Part shown: positions 1-8,852 of the stretch, piece by piece
Position numbering within the stretch: position 1 is the stretch's first letter
How the letters are laid out: every line of letters begins with the position of its first letter
Origin: Streptomyces vilmorinianum
GTDB lineage: Bacteria > Actinomycetota > Actinomycetes > Streptomycetales > Streptomycetaceae
Length of the DNA: 64,000 bases
NCBI RefSeq assembly: GCF_005517195.1
Contig: NZ_CP040244.1
Coordinates: 4,978,001-5,042,000, forward strand
Reading direction: 5' to 3'
The notes under the pieces: model-generated
The model's input: only the letters and a program-made list of their open reading frames with translations
Databases searched by the model: none
What the model was told of the DNA's origin: nothing
Position numbers and translations under genes: made by a program

Positions 1-331
1 GGACCACCGGCTGGCCGCTCGGCCAGATCTGCCAGCTCGCGCCCGGCACGTTCCGCACGATGACCGTGCCGAGGTAGAGCCCGGCGTCGTTGCCCACCCA
101 CGGCAGCTCCTCCGGATCGTCACGCCAGCGCGGCGGAAGCTGGTCGATCGCGGCCAGCGAGCGGGGGGTGTCGTCGAGGGTCACCCCGGACTCCTGGGCC
201 CTGGCGCGCAGCAGCTCGCACTCGGCGAGCAGCTCACCCACTCCTTCGGGGTCGCGGTCGAAGGCCGCGGCCAGCGGGGAATGATCGGCCTCGGGCCGCT
301 TGCGCCAGTTGTCCAGGAACGGGATGTTCAT
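1..331 (-). CDS. DUF6278-like protein, partial (C-terminus outside window)
   Basis: The first 110 codons of a minus-strand gene are visible, from an ATG at 331 to the window edge with no stop. The N-terminus begins MNIPFLDNWRK and contains an acidic stretch followed by PPRWRDDPEELPW and GNDAGLYLGT. This resembles a small Streptomyces family that I recall as DUF6278; the function is unknown. No signal peptide or membrane segment is seen. It lies just downstream of the exonuclease III gene on the same strand with a gap of about 95 bases. The family name is from memory and is the uncertain part; the reading frame is clear. Confidence 0.6.
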   Translation of the reverse strand, partial: MNIPFLDNWRKRPEADHSPLAAAFDRDPEGVGELLAECELLRARAQESGVTLDDTPRSLAAIDQLPPRWRDDPEELPWVGNDAGLYLGTVIVRNVPGASWQIWPSGQPVV

Positions 332-427
332 CCGACCAGCGTCGCATCGCACCCTCCCGTGGCACCACCCGGCGCGCGGAGATCGTCCGGTACGGGAGGA
401 CGGGCGCCGGACTCGAGGCGCCGGGCC

Positions 428-1207
428 TCAGGCGTCGAGGTCGACGACGACCGGGGCGTGGTCGGACGCGCCCTTGCCCTTGCGCTCCTCGCGGTCGACG
501 TAGCTGTCCTTGACCGCGTCGGCGAACGGCTTGTTGCCGTACACCAGGTCGATGCGCATGCCCTTGTTCTTCGGGAAGCAGAGCTGGCGGTAGTCCCAGT
601 ACGTGAAGGGGTGGTCGTACTTGAGGGGGCGCGGGACCACGTCCGTGAGGCCCGTCTCGCGCAGACCGGCGAGCGCGGCACGCTCGGGCGCGGTGACGTG
701 CGTGGCGCCCTCGAAGACGCCGATGTCCCAGACGTCGTCGTCGGTCGGCGCGATGTTGTAGTCGCCGAGGACGGCGAAGGGCCGCTCCCCCGCCGCGTCC
801 TCGGCGACGGCCGCCTGGAGCGCCTCCAGCCAGCGGAGCTTGTACGCGTAGTGCTCGTGGGCGACCTCGCGGCCGTTGGGCACGTACACCGACCAGACGC
901 GGACCGGCCCGCAGGTCGCGGAGATCGCCCGGGGCTCCTGCAGACCCTCGTAGTCGGGCCCGCCGGGCAGGCCCGTGACGACGTCCTCCAGGCCGACCTT
1001 GGAGAGCAGGGCCACGCCGTTCCACCGTCCGGTGGCGTTCACCACCGACTCGTACCCCAGCTCACGCAGCTCGTCGGCGGGGAACTGCTCGGCGGTGCAC
1101 TTGGTCTCCTGGATGCAGAGCACGTCCGTGCCGCTGCTCTCCAGCCAGGCCAGGAGACGGGGCAGCCGGGCGGTGATCGAATTGACGTTCCAGGTCGCGA
1201 TGCGCAT
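428..1207 (-). CDS. xthA: Exodeoxyribonuclease III (AP endonuclease, ExoIII type)
   Basis: 259 residues, the normal length for bacterial exonuclease III, which cuts the backbone at abasic sites and removes 3' blocking groups during base excision repair. The fold's motifs are present in order: N-terminal TWNVNS with the metal-binding Asn, QETKC with the catalytic Glu near residue 34, SVYVPNG, GDYNIAP (the GDxN motif) near the middle, and the C-terminal SDHAPV with the catalytic Asp-His pair. The start MRIATWNVN is fixed because the fold begins at this strand. The metallo-hydrolase gene lies 39 bases upstream on the same strand, so co-transcription is possible. The protein is cytoplasmic. Confidence 0.95.
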   Translation of the reverse strand: MRIATWNVNSITARLPRLLAWLESSGTDVLCIQETKCTAEQFPADELRELGYESVVNATGRWNGVALLSKVGLEDVVTGLPGGPDYEGLQEPRAISATCGPVRVWSVYVPNGREVAHEHYAYKLRWLEALQAAVAEDAAGERPFAVLGDYNIAPTDDDVWDIGVFEGATHVTAPERAALAGLRETGLTDVVPRPLKYDHPFTYWDYRQLCFPKNKGMRIDLVYGNKPFADAVKDSYVDREERKGKGASDHAPVVVDLDA

Positions 1208-1246
1208 GAGCGCAAGCCTAGCGGCGGGGTGTGACAGTCATCGTCC

Positions 1247-1879
1247 TCACAGCTCGGTGGAGTCTCCCGGGGTCAGCCGGCCGTGGTCCGTACCGCCGAG
1301 CGCGCCGATCTGGCGGTCGTAGATCGGCCGGGCGAGGTCGGTGAGCAGCGCGTCGTGGATGTCGAAGGCCCGGCGCGGCTTGATCTCGCGTACGTAGTCG
1401 ATGACCTCGGAGATCTTGTTCCAGGGGGCCATCACCGGGAGCATCAGCGTGTCCACGGGCTGCTCGGGGACGGTCAGCGCGTCGCCGGGGTGGAAGAGGG
1501 CGCCGTCCACCAGGAAGCCGATGTTGGTGATCCGGGGGATGTCCGGGTGGATCACCGCGTGGAGCTCGCCGTGCACCTGGACGTCGAAGCCGGCCGCGCT
1601 GAAGGTGTCGCCGTGGCCGACGGTGTGGACGCGGCCGGGGAAGGCCGCCGAGATCTTGTCCGCGACGCTCCGCAGCGTCCAGATCTCGGCGGCCGGGTTG
1701 GACTCCAGGCCGGCCCGCAGCCGGTTCTCGTCGAAGTGGTCCGGATGCTCGTGGGTGACGAGCACGGCGTCCGCGCCGAGGGCGGAGTCCTCCTCGCTGA
1801 ACATGCCCGGGTCGATGACGAGCGTCCGCCCGTCCTTCTCCAGACGGATGCAGGCGTGCGACTTCTTCGTCAGCTTCAC
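1247..1879 (-). CDS. Metallo-beta-lactamase-fold metal-dependent hydrolase (UlaG-like)
   Basis: 210 residues with the metallo-beta-lactamase fold. The metal motif HxHxDH is visible as THEHPDHFDE near residues 42-50. A second ligand set lies around GHGDTF and FHPGDAL, and a C-terminal HDALLTD supplies a possible last ligand. The short length and the opening MKLTKKSHACIRLE match the stand-alone UlaG-like hydrolases of actinomycetes, whose substrates are mostly unknown. It lacks a signal peptide, so it should be cytoplasmic. It lies between xthA and the PcaDC fusion on the same strand, and neither neighbour suggests a substrate. Confidence 0.8.
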   Translation of the reverse strand: MKLTKKSHACIRLEKDGRTLVIDPGMFSEEDSALGADAVLVTHEHPDHFDENRLRAGLESNPAAEIWTLRSVADKISAAFPGRVHTVGHGDTFSAAGFDVQVHGELHAVIHPDIPRITNIGFLVDGALFHPGDALTVPEQPVDTLMLPVMAPWNKISEVIDYVREIKPRRAFDIHDALLTDLARPIYDRQIGALGGTDHGRLTPGDSTEL

Positions 1880-1931
1880 AGGACTCCACCTCGCGCGGGC
1901 AGGACGTGCCGGACGTGAATGAACGGCCAGC

Positions 1932-3221
1932 CTACGCCTGGGGCGTGGTCTGTTCCTTGATCACCCTGCCGATGACGCGCAGGGCGCTCTCGGCGGCCGG
2001 CATCCCGCAGTAGACCGAGGTCTGGAGCACGACTTCCCTGATCTCGTCGGGGGTCAGTCCGTTGCGCAGGGCGGCTCGCGTGTGGTCGGCGAGCGCGTCC
2101 AGGTGGCCGCCGGCGATGAGGGCCGTCAGGGTGACGCAGCTGCGGGTGCGGCGGTCCAGGCCGTCCCGGTTCCAGACCTCGCCCCAGGCGTAGCGGGTGA
2201 CGAGGGCCTGCAGGTCGGCGCCGGACTCGTCGGCCAGGGCCTGGTCGACATGGGCGTCGCCGAGGATCTCGCGGCGCAGCGTGAGGCCCTGCTCGTACGG
2301 GTCGGGGCGCCCGGCGCCGGTGGGCTCGGGCTCCGGACCGGCGGGGGCGATCTCGGCGACCGGCACGACGGGGGCGGAGACGGGCGGCATCGGCGGGGCG
2401 GGCAGGGCGCTCTGCGTGTCGTGCACGATCCCGGCGAAGTGCTCGGTCAGCAGCTCGGTGACGGCGGCGGGCTGCTCGACGGGGGCGAGGTGCGAGGCGC
2501 CCGGGACGACGGCGAGCCGGGCGTCGGCGATCCCGGCGACCAGGGTGCGGGCCTCGGCGGGGCCGGTGATCCGGTCCTCGGAGCCGACGAGGACGAGGGC
2601 GGGGACGCCGATGCGGCCGAGGGCCTCGCGGACGTCGAAGACGGCGAGCGCCTCGCAGGCGCCGATGTAGCAGCCGGGGTCGGTCGTACGGACCATCTGC
2701 ACGGCCCACTCGACGATCGCGGGCTGGGCGGCGGCGAAGCCGGGGGTGAACCACTGTTCGGGGGCGGTACGGGCCATGGGCTCGAGGCCGTTGGTGCGGA
2801 CGATCACGCCGCGCTGGCGGAACTCGTCGGCGCTGCCGAACCAGGGCGAGGTGGCCACCAGGGCGAGCGAGGCGACCCGGTGGGGCGCCCGCAGCGCGAG
2901 GTCGAGGCCGACCGCGCCGCCGATGGAGCAGCCCGCGTAGCCGAAGCGCTGGACGCCCAGTTCGTCGAGGGTGGCGAGCAGCCGGTCGCCGAGCTCGGCG
3001 ACGGAGGTGAAGGGGCGGGCGGGGGCGCCGCCGTGGCCCGGCAGGTCGAAGCGGACGATGCGCCACTGGCGGGTCAGCTCGGGTATCTGCCGGTCCCACA
3101 TGTGCCAGGTGGTGCCGAGCGAGGGGCCGACGACCAGGACGGGTGCGTCGTCGGGGCCGTCGATCCGGTACTGCAGGGTCGTGGGGGTCGGCTGCGGCGG
3201 GGGCGTCTGCGTCTGGCTCAC
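1932..3221 (-). CDS. pcaL: Fused 3-oxoadipate enol-lactonase / 4-carboxymuconolactone decarboxylase (PcaD-PcaC, PcaL)
   Basis: 429 residues in two parts. Residues 1 to about 265 are an alpha/beta hydrolase with the nucleophile elbow GCSIGGAVG, an Asp in VLVGSEDR and a His in PGASHLAPVE. This matches 3-oxoadipate enol-lactonase (PcaD). A Pro/Ala-rich linker follows, then about 130 residues of carboxymuconolactone decarboxylase (PcaC) with LDRRTRSCVTLTALI and VVLQTSVYCGMPAA. The fusion would carry out two consecutive steps of the protocatechuate branch of the beta-ketoadipate pathway. Such PcaL fusions are known in actinomycetes. No other pca gene is in the window, so it may act alone here or serve a pathway encoded elsewhere. 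Confidence 0.88.
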   Translation of the reverse strand: MSQTQTPPPQPTPTTLQYRIDGPDDAPVLVVGPSLGTTWHMWDRQIPELTRQWRIVRFDLPGHGGAPARPFTSVAELGDRLLATLDELGVQRFGYAGCSIGGAVGLDLALRAPHRVASLALVATSPWFGSADEFRQRGVIVRTNGLEPMARTAPEQWFTPGFAAAQPAIVEWAVQMVRTTDPGCYIGACEALAVFDVREALGRIGVPALVLVGSEDRITGPAEARTLVAGIADARLAVVPGASHLAPVEQPAAVTELLTEHFAGIVHDTQSALPAPPMPPVSAPVVPVAEIAPAGPEPEPTGAGRPDPYEQGLTLRREILGDAHVDQALADESGADLQALVTRYAWGEVWNRDGLDRRTRSCVTLTALIAGGHLDALADHTRAALRNGLTPDEIREVVLQTSVYCGMPAAESALRVIGRVIKEQTTPQA

Positions 3222-3257
3222 TCGCTCCAGGGTAATGAGCGGAGCTTTGGCCTCCGG

Positions 3258-3833
3258 TCAGGGGGTGGTGGTGGACACCACGTACACCTTCGGGGCGGCC
3301 GGGTCGGTGAGGTCGACGGTGATGTCCGCGCCGGGCCGCGGCTTGTCGCGGACGACGGTGGTGCCCGACCAGTCCTGGCCCGCCGGGAAGTTCCAGCCGA
3401 CGATGTCGGCGTCGCGTTCGCTGACGGTGACCTTGCCGGGGACCAGCTGGGAGCGGCTGGAGCCGACCTGGTGCAGGAAGCCGTCGAGCCGGCCGGCGCT
3501 CGTCGTGAACTGGACGTACAGCCGGCTCGTCTTCCAGTTGCTGGTCTCGTAGTAGGCGACCCCGGTGCTGCCCGGGGGGATGGGGACCTCGAAGATGCGG
3601 CGCTTCATCAGCGAGGGCGTGCTGTCGCGCAGCCCGGTGGCCGAGGACTCGCGTTCCTTGTCACGGCCGCTGTCCCGGCTCTGCCCGGCGGAGATCGCCA
3701 GATAGCCGGCCGGGATGCCGACGAGCAGGACGATGATGACCGCCGTCAGCCAGCGGCGGCGGATCATGTGCCGCCGGTCCTCCGGCAGCTTGGTCTCCTG
3801 CTCGGGAGCGGTGGTCTGGGTGGGAACGGTCAT
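3258..3833 (-). CDS. Single-pass membrane-anchored protein of unknown function
   Basis: 191 residues from an ATG at 3833 that overlaps the stop of the upstream ROK kinase gene by four bases (ATGA), so the two are probably translationally coupled. A cytoplasmic tail of about 25 residues is followed by one transmembrane helix (RRWLTAVIIVLLVGIPAGYL) and an exported domain of about 140 residues. That domain is rich in beta-type sequence and contains NWKTSRLYVQFTT. No catalytic motif is recognised. Its place at the end of a sugar-uptake operon suggests an envelope role, but this is context only. Longer upstream starts in this frame run into the ROK gene and were not chosen. Confidence 0.7.
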   Translation of the reverse strand: MTVPTQTTAPEQETKLPEDRRHMIRRRWLTAVIIVLLVGIPAGYLAISAGQSRDSGRDKERESSATGLRDSTPSLMKRRIFEVPIPPGSTGVAYYETSNWKTSRLYVQFTTSAGRLDGFLHQVGSSRSQLVPGKVTVSERDADIVGWNFPAGQDWSGTTVVRDKPRPGADITVDLTDPAAPKVYVVSTTTP

Positions 3834-5005
3834 GAATCCGGATCCTGGGTGGTGCGGGGGGTGCGTCCTTCGGTGCCGCCCCGCAGGGCCTGGGCGTAGC
3901 GTTCGTACCGCTCGTAGCGCTCGACGCGGCGGCGGTTGGCCCGGCGGAAGCGGCGGGCGACGAGCCGGGCGAGGTCGGCGGCGCCGACCATGCCGGCCTC
4001 GGGGCCGAGCTGTGCCTTGGTGATCCGGGCCTCGGGGCGGTAGCCGCGGCCCGTGAGGTGACGCCGGAAGGCGTCGCGCGCCGGGCCGATGAGCAGGTCG
4101 TCGGCGGCGCTGACGCCCCCGCCGATCACGAAGCAGGAGGGGTCGAGGGCGGCGGCGAGGTTGGCGATGCCGACGCCGAGCCACTGGCCGATGTCCTGGA
4201 ACAACTCGACGCACATGGCGTCGCCCTCACGGGCGAGCTCGGTGATGAGCGGCCCGGTGATGTCGGGGATGTTGCCCTTGACCCGCTCGATGATGTTGTA
4301 CGCGACCGGGGAGTCGGCGGCGGCCAGTTCGCGGGCCTCGCGGACCAGGGCGTTGCCGGAGCTGTACTGCTCCCAGCAGCCGCGGTTGCCGCACGGGCAG
4401 CGGTGTCCGCCGGGGACGACCTGCATATGGCCGAACTCGCCGGCCACTCCGTACTTGCCGCGCTTGACCCGGCCGTCCTCGAGGATCGCGCCGCCGATAC
4501 CGGTGCCGAGCGTGATCATGACGAGGTGGTCCTCGCCGCGTCCGGCGCCGAAGCGCCACTCGGCCCAGGCGGCGGTGTTGGCGTCGTTGTCGACCATGAC
4601 GGGGACGGCGAGCCGGGACTGCAGCGCGTCGCGCAGCGGTTCGTTGCGCCAGGCGAGGTGCGGGGCGAAGAGGACCGTGGCGCGATCGGCGTCGACCCAG
4701 CCGGCCGCGCCGATGCCGACGGCGTGCACGTCGTGCCGGTCGGAGAGGTCGAGGACCAGCTCGACGATGGTGTCCTCGACGACCTTGGGGCTCTTGGACT
4801 TGTCCGGGGTCTCGGTGCGGACCTTCTCCAGGATGGTGCCGTCCGCGTCGACGACCCCGGCCATCACCTTCGTACCGCCGATGTCGATGCCGACGGTGGG
4901 CACCCGGGGCGCGGTCAGGTGGGAGCGCCGCTCTCGGGTGCCGACGGTCCGCAGCGCGGCGCCCCGGGCGGCCCCGCGCTGCGTCAGGTCGCGGTAGGTA
5001 CTCAT
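3830..5005 (-). CDS. ROK-family sugar kinase (glucokinase-like)
   Basis: 391 residues of the ROK family, ATP-dependent sugar kinases that phosphorylate glucose or related sugars in the cytoplasm. The ATP-binding motif is GIDIGGTKVMAG, with an N-terminal extension of about 37 residues before it. The catalytic Asp region is MVDNDANTAAWAEW, followed by GTGIGGAI, and the zinc-binding signature CPCGNRGCWEQ is intact with three Cys. It lacks an N-terminal helix-turn-helix, so it is a kinase and not a ROK repressor. It lies 36 bases downstream of the ABC ATPase gene in the same direction, which suggests that it phosphorylates the imported sugar. The C-terminal tail carries a YERYERY repeat and is rich in Arg. 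Confidence 0.88.
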   Translation of the reverse strand: MSTYRDLTQRGAARGAALRTVGTRERRSHLTAPRVPTVGIDIGGTKVMAGVVDADGTILEKVRTETPDKSKSPKVVEDTIVELVLDLSDRHDVHAVGIGAAGWVDADRATVLFAPHLAWRNEPLRDALQSRLAVPVMVDNDANTAAWAEWRFGAGRGEDHLVMITLGTGIGGAILEDGRVKRGKYGVAGEFGHMQVVPGGHRCPCGNRGCWEQYSSGNALVREARELAAADSPVAYNIIERVKGNIPDITGPLITELAREGDAMCVELFQDIGQWLGVGIANLAAALDPSCFVIGGGVSAADDLLIGPARDAFRRHLTGRGYRPEARITKAQLGPEAGMVGAADLARLVARRFRRANRRRVERYERYERYAQALRGGTEGRTPRTTQDPDS

Positions 5006-5041
5006 CGGCTCGATTCTGCCAGGTGCGGTGTCGGGGGGCTG

Positions 5042-5835
<794 letters not shown>

Positions 5836-5839
<4 letters not shown>

Positions 5840-6885
5840 GTGGTTGCCTCCACGCGCTTGCGGATCCAGGCGTTCAGGAGGGTCGCGAGCAGGAGCATCG
5901 CACCCAGGAAGAACGTGAACCAGTCCGGGTTCCACTCCGCGTACACGATGCCCTTGCCGGTCATGCCGAAGATGAACGCGCCGACCGCCGAGCCGATGGC
6001 GGAGCCGTAGCCGCCGGTGATCAGGCAGCCGCCGATCACCGCCGCGATGATGTAGATCAGCTCGTTGCCGACGCCCTCGCCTGACTGGACGACGTCGAAG
6101 GAGAAGAGCAGGTGCTGGCCGGAGATCCAGGCGCAGAAGGCGACACCCATGTAGAGGCCGATCTTCGTCCGGGAGACCGGGACGCCCACCGCGCGGGCCG
6201 CGTCGGCGCCGCCGCCGACGGCGAAGATCCAGTTGCCGGCGCGGGTGCGCAGCAGGATCCAGGTGGCGAGCGCGACCAGGCCGACCCACCACAGGATGGT
6301 GACCTTGAGTTCGACGCCGCCGACGGTCCACTGGGAGGCGAAGAGCTTCCTGGCGGAGGGGAAGCCCTCCATGTCGGCGATCGACTTGGTGGAGACCGTG
6401 CCGCTGATCAGCTTGGTGAAGCCGAGGTTCAGACCCGTCAGCATCAGGAACGTGCCGAGGGTGATGATGAAGCTCGGCAGTTTGGTGCGGGTCAGCATGA
6501 AGCCGTTGAAGAAGCCGATGGCGAGGGTGACGAGCAGCGAGACGCCGACGCCGACCCAGACGTTCGCGGTCATCTGGTAGCTGAACATCGACGAGATCAG
6601 CGCCGAGCTGGTGACCATCACACCGGCCGACAGGTCGAACTCGCCGCCGATCATCAGCAGCGCGACGGGCACCGCCATGATGCCGATCGTGGAGGCCGCG
6701 TACAGGACGGTGCCCAGGCTGGAGGCGCGCAGGAAGCTGTCGGCGACGAGCGAGAAGAAGACGAAGACGGCGGCCGCGCCGACGATCGAGCCGAGTTCGG
6801 GCCGGGCGAGCAGCTTCTTCAGCGGGGAGGTCCGCAGCAGCCGTTCGTCGACGTGATCGAGCTCGTTCGGGGCGAGGGTACTCAT
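5836..6885 (-). CDS. Sugar ABC transporter permease (ribose/inositol type)
   Basis: 349 residues from ATG 6885, overlapping the stop of the substrate-binding gene by four bases and overlapping the ATPase start by four. A short cytoplasmic N-terminus is followed by about eight to ten hydrophobic helices. The BPD_transp_2 hallmark is the segment GGEFDLSAGVMV in the third helix, with the later GGADAARAVGVPVSRTKIG loop contacting the ATPase. The very long open frame that continues upstream past 6885 is a run-on through the lipoprotein and regulator genes in another frame. The protein should form a dimer in the membrane channel of the importer. Confidence 0.9.
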
Positions 6886-7952
6886 CGGGTACCCCGCTCC
6901 GTGTAGCCCTTCAGCGCGGCGGCGTCGTCCTTGGTGATGATCTGGGGGCCGGTGAGGACCGGCTTTCCGCCGCCGAGGACGTCGGCGTTGTACCGGTACA
7001 GCCAGAGCAGGTCGACGGCCTCGTAGCCCTGGAGGTAGGGCTGCTGGTCGACGGCGAAGCCCAGGGTGCCGGCGGAAAGCCCGCTCGCCACCTTGGCGTT
7101 GAGGTCGAAGGTGTCGATCTCGGCCTCGCTGCCCGCGGTCTTCTTCGCCTGGGCGGCGGCGTCGGCGAAGGGCGCGCCGAGGGTGACGACGGCGTCGATC
7201 GCCGGGTCGGACTGAAGCTTGGCGAGGATGGAGGCCTGGACGTCGGGCATGTTGGTGCCGTCGACGTACAGGTTCTGCAGTTCGCCGCCGAAGGTCTTCT
7301 TCGCCCCGGAGCAGCGCTGCTCGTGGCCGACGTTGCCCTGCTCGTGCAGGACGCACAGGGCCTTCTTCTTCCCTCGCTCGTCGAGCTCCTCGCCGACGGC
7401 CTCGCCCGCGACGGTCTCGTCCTGGCCGATGTGGGTGAGCGCGCCGAAGGCCTTGGACTGCTCGGCGCCCGAGTTGACGGTGATCACCGGTATGCCGGCC
7501 TTGACGGCCTTCTCGACGGCCGTCTTCATCGCGTCGGGCTTGGCGAGGGTGACGATGAGCCCGTCGACGCCCTTGGCGATGTACGAGTCGATGAGCTGCG
7601 CCTGCTGCTGCGCCTCGTCGCTGTGGGCGTAGAGGAAGTTGATGTTGTCCTTGGCGGCGGCCTGCTCGGCGCCGTTCTGGACGATGTCCCAGAAGGTGTC
7701 GCCGTCGCCGGAGTGGGTCACCATCGCGAAGGTCCACTCGGGCGTGTCCACGGCCGCCCTGCCCTGGGCCGCGGCCGCCTTGCGGGCGTCCTCGGCGCGC
7801 TTGCCGCCGGTGCTGCTGCACCCGGTGAGTGCGGCGGTGAGCGCCACCGCGAGCACGGCGCCGACTGCGGCGCGTACCCCTCCTGTCCGAAGCCTGGTCA
7901 CGAGGCCGTGCCCTCCTTTGTGTCCTTCTGCGTGCATTGCAGTATCGGTCAT
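6882..7952 (-). CDS. Sugar ABC transporter substrate-binding lipoprotein
   Basis: 356 residues. An Arg-rich N-terminus, a hydrophobic core and the lipobox LTGC with Cys near residue 45 mark a lipoprotein anchored on the outer face of the membrane. The mature part is a periplasmic-binding-protein type 1 domain (Peripla_BP_4) with EWTFAMVTHS, DSYIAKGVDGLIVT, GIPVITVNSG and HIGQDETVAG, as in ribose, inositol and autoinducer-2 binders. It lies 36 bases downstream of the GntR gene and overlaps the permease, so it is the first structural gene of the importer operon. A start a few codons later (MHAEG) is possible. Confidence 0.9.
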   Translation of the reverse strand: MTDTAMHAEGHKGGHGLVTRLRTGGVRAAVGAVLAVALTAALTGCSSTGGKRAEDARKAAAAQGRAAVDTPEWTFAMVTHSGDGDTFWDIVQNGAEQAAAKDNINFLYAHSDEAQQQAQLIDSYIAKGVDGLIVTLAKPDAMKTAVEKAVKAGIPVITVNSGAEQSKAFGALTHIGQDETVAGEAVGEELDERGKKKALCVLHEQGNVGHEQRCSGAKKTFGGELQNLYVDGTNMPDVQASILAKLQSDPAIDAVVTLGAPFADAAAQAKKTAGSEAEIDTFDLNAKVASGLSAGTLGFAVDQQPYLQGYEAVDLLWLYRYNADVLGGGKPVLTGPQIITKDDAAALKGYTERGTR

Positions 7953-7988
7953 GGGGGTCGCGCCGATCTTCGCGGGGCGGATGTAGGG

Positions 7989-8750
7989 CTACGGGCGGAC
8001 CATGAGCTGGAAATCGAAGGAGTAGCGCGAGGCCCGGTAGAGGTGGGATCCGAACTCGACGGCCCGCCCCGTGTCGTCGAAGGTGGTGCGTTCCATCGTG
8101 AGCAGGGGTGCTCCCTCCTTCTCGGCGAGCAGCTCCGCCTCTGCGGCCGTGGCGGCCCGCGCGCCGACCGTCTGGCGGGCGCTGTGCAGAGTGATACCGG
8201 CGCCGCGCATCAGGCGGTAGAGGCCGGTGGTCTCCAGCCGTCCGGCGTCCAGGTCGAGCAGTCCGGCCGGCAGATGGTTGCGCAGGTACGCCATCGGCTC
8301 GTCGTGCGCGGCTCGCAGCCGCTCCACGTACCGCACGTCGCTGCCCTCCGGTACGCCGAGGGCGGCGGCGACCCGGGCGGTGGCGGGTTCGACGCGGTCG
8401 ACGAGGACCCGGGTGGCGGGTCGCTGGCCGGCCGCCTCCAGGTCGTCGTAGAGGCTGCTCAGCTCCAGCGGGCGCTTGACCTGGCTGTGGAGGACCTGGG
8501 TGCCGACGCCCCGGCGGCGCACCAGGAGGCCCTTGTCCACCAGGGACTGGATGGCCTGGCGGACGGTGGGGCGGGACAGGCCCAGGCGGGTGGCGAGGTC
8601 GATCTCGTTGCCGAGCAGGCTGCCGGGGGGCAGGGCCCCGTTCTCGATGGCCGCCTCCAGCTGCTGGGCGAGCTGGTAGTAGAGCGGGACCGGGCTGGTG
8701 CGGTCCACGGAGAGGGGCGGGAGGGCGGCGGACGACGACTGCTTGGACAC
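7989..8750 (-). CDS. GntR-family (HutC subfamily) transcriptional regulator
   Basis: 253 residues from a GTG at 8750. I preferred this over the longer frame, because upstream codons would cross the divergent promoter. The N-terminal winged helix includes SPVPLYYQLAQQLEA and LATRLGLSRPTVRQAIQ, followed by VDKGLLVRRRGVGTQV. The C-terminal UTRA ligand domain contains YVERLRAAHDEPMAYL and ends in YRASRYSFDFQLMVRP. It heads the sugar importer operon and faces the Gfo/Idh dehydrogenase gene. The palindrome at 8801-8812 in the shared upstream region is the likely operator. It probably represses both directions until a sugar phosphate binds; the ligand is not known. Confidence 0.88.
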   Translation of the reverse strand: MSKQSSSAALPPLSVDRTSPVPLYYQLAQQLEAAIENGALPPGSLLGNEIDLATRLGLSRPTVRQAIQSLVDKGLLVRRRGVGTQVLHSQVKRPLELSSLYDDLEAAGQRPATRVLVDRVEPATARVAAALGVPEGSDVRYVERLRAAHDEPMAYLRNHLPAGLLDLDAGRLETTGLYRLMRGAGITLHSARQTVGARAATAAEAELLAEKEGAPLLTMERTTFDDTGRAVEFGSHLYRASRYSFDFQLMVRP

Positions 8751-8800
8751 GGACGGGAGCGTAGCCCGAGGAGATGATGACGGGAAGTTGTGAAGTCCGA

Positions 8801-8812
8801 TTGTCCTGACAA
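8801..8812. promoter_or_regulatory. Palindromic operator, probable GntR site
   Basis: TTGTCCTGACAA is a perfect inverted repeat (TTGTC, 2-base spacer, GACAA). It lies between the GntR gene start at 8750 and the dehydrogenase start at 8853. A TTGACA at 8817-8822 follows directly and could be the -35 box of the rightward promoter. GntR/HutC operators are usually short palindromes with GT..AC half sites, which fits. Confidence 0.55.
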
Positions 8813-8852
8813 ATCCTTGACAGCGTCTCCGTCCGGCACCACCTTGGGGGCC

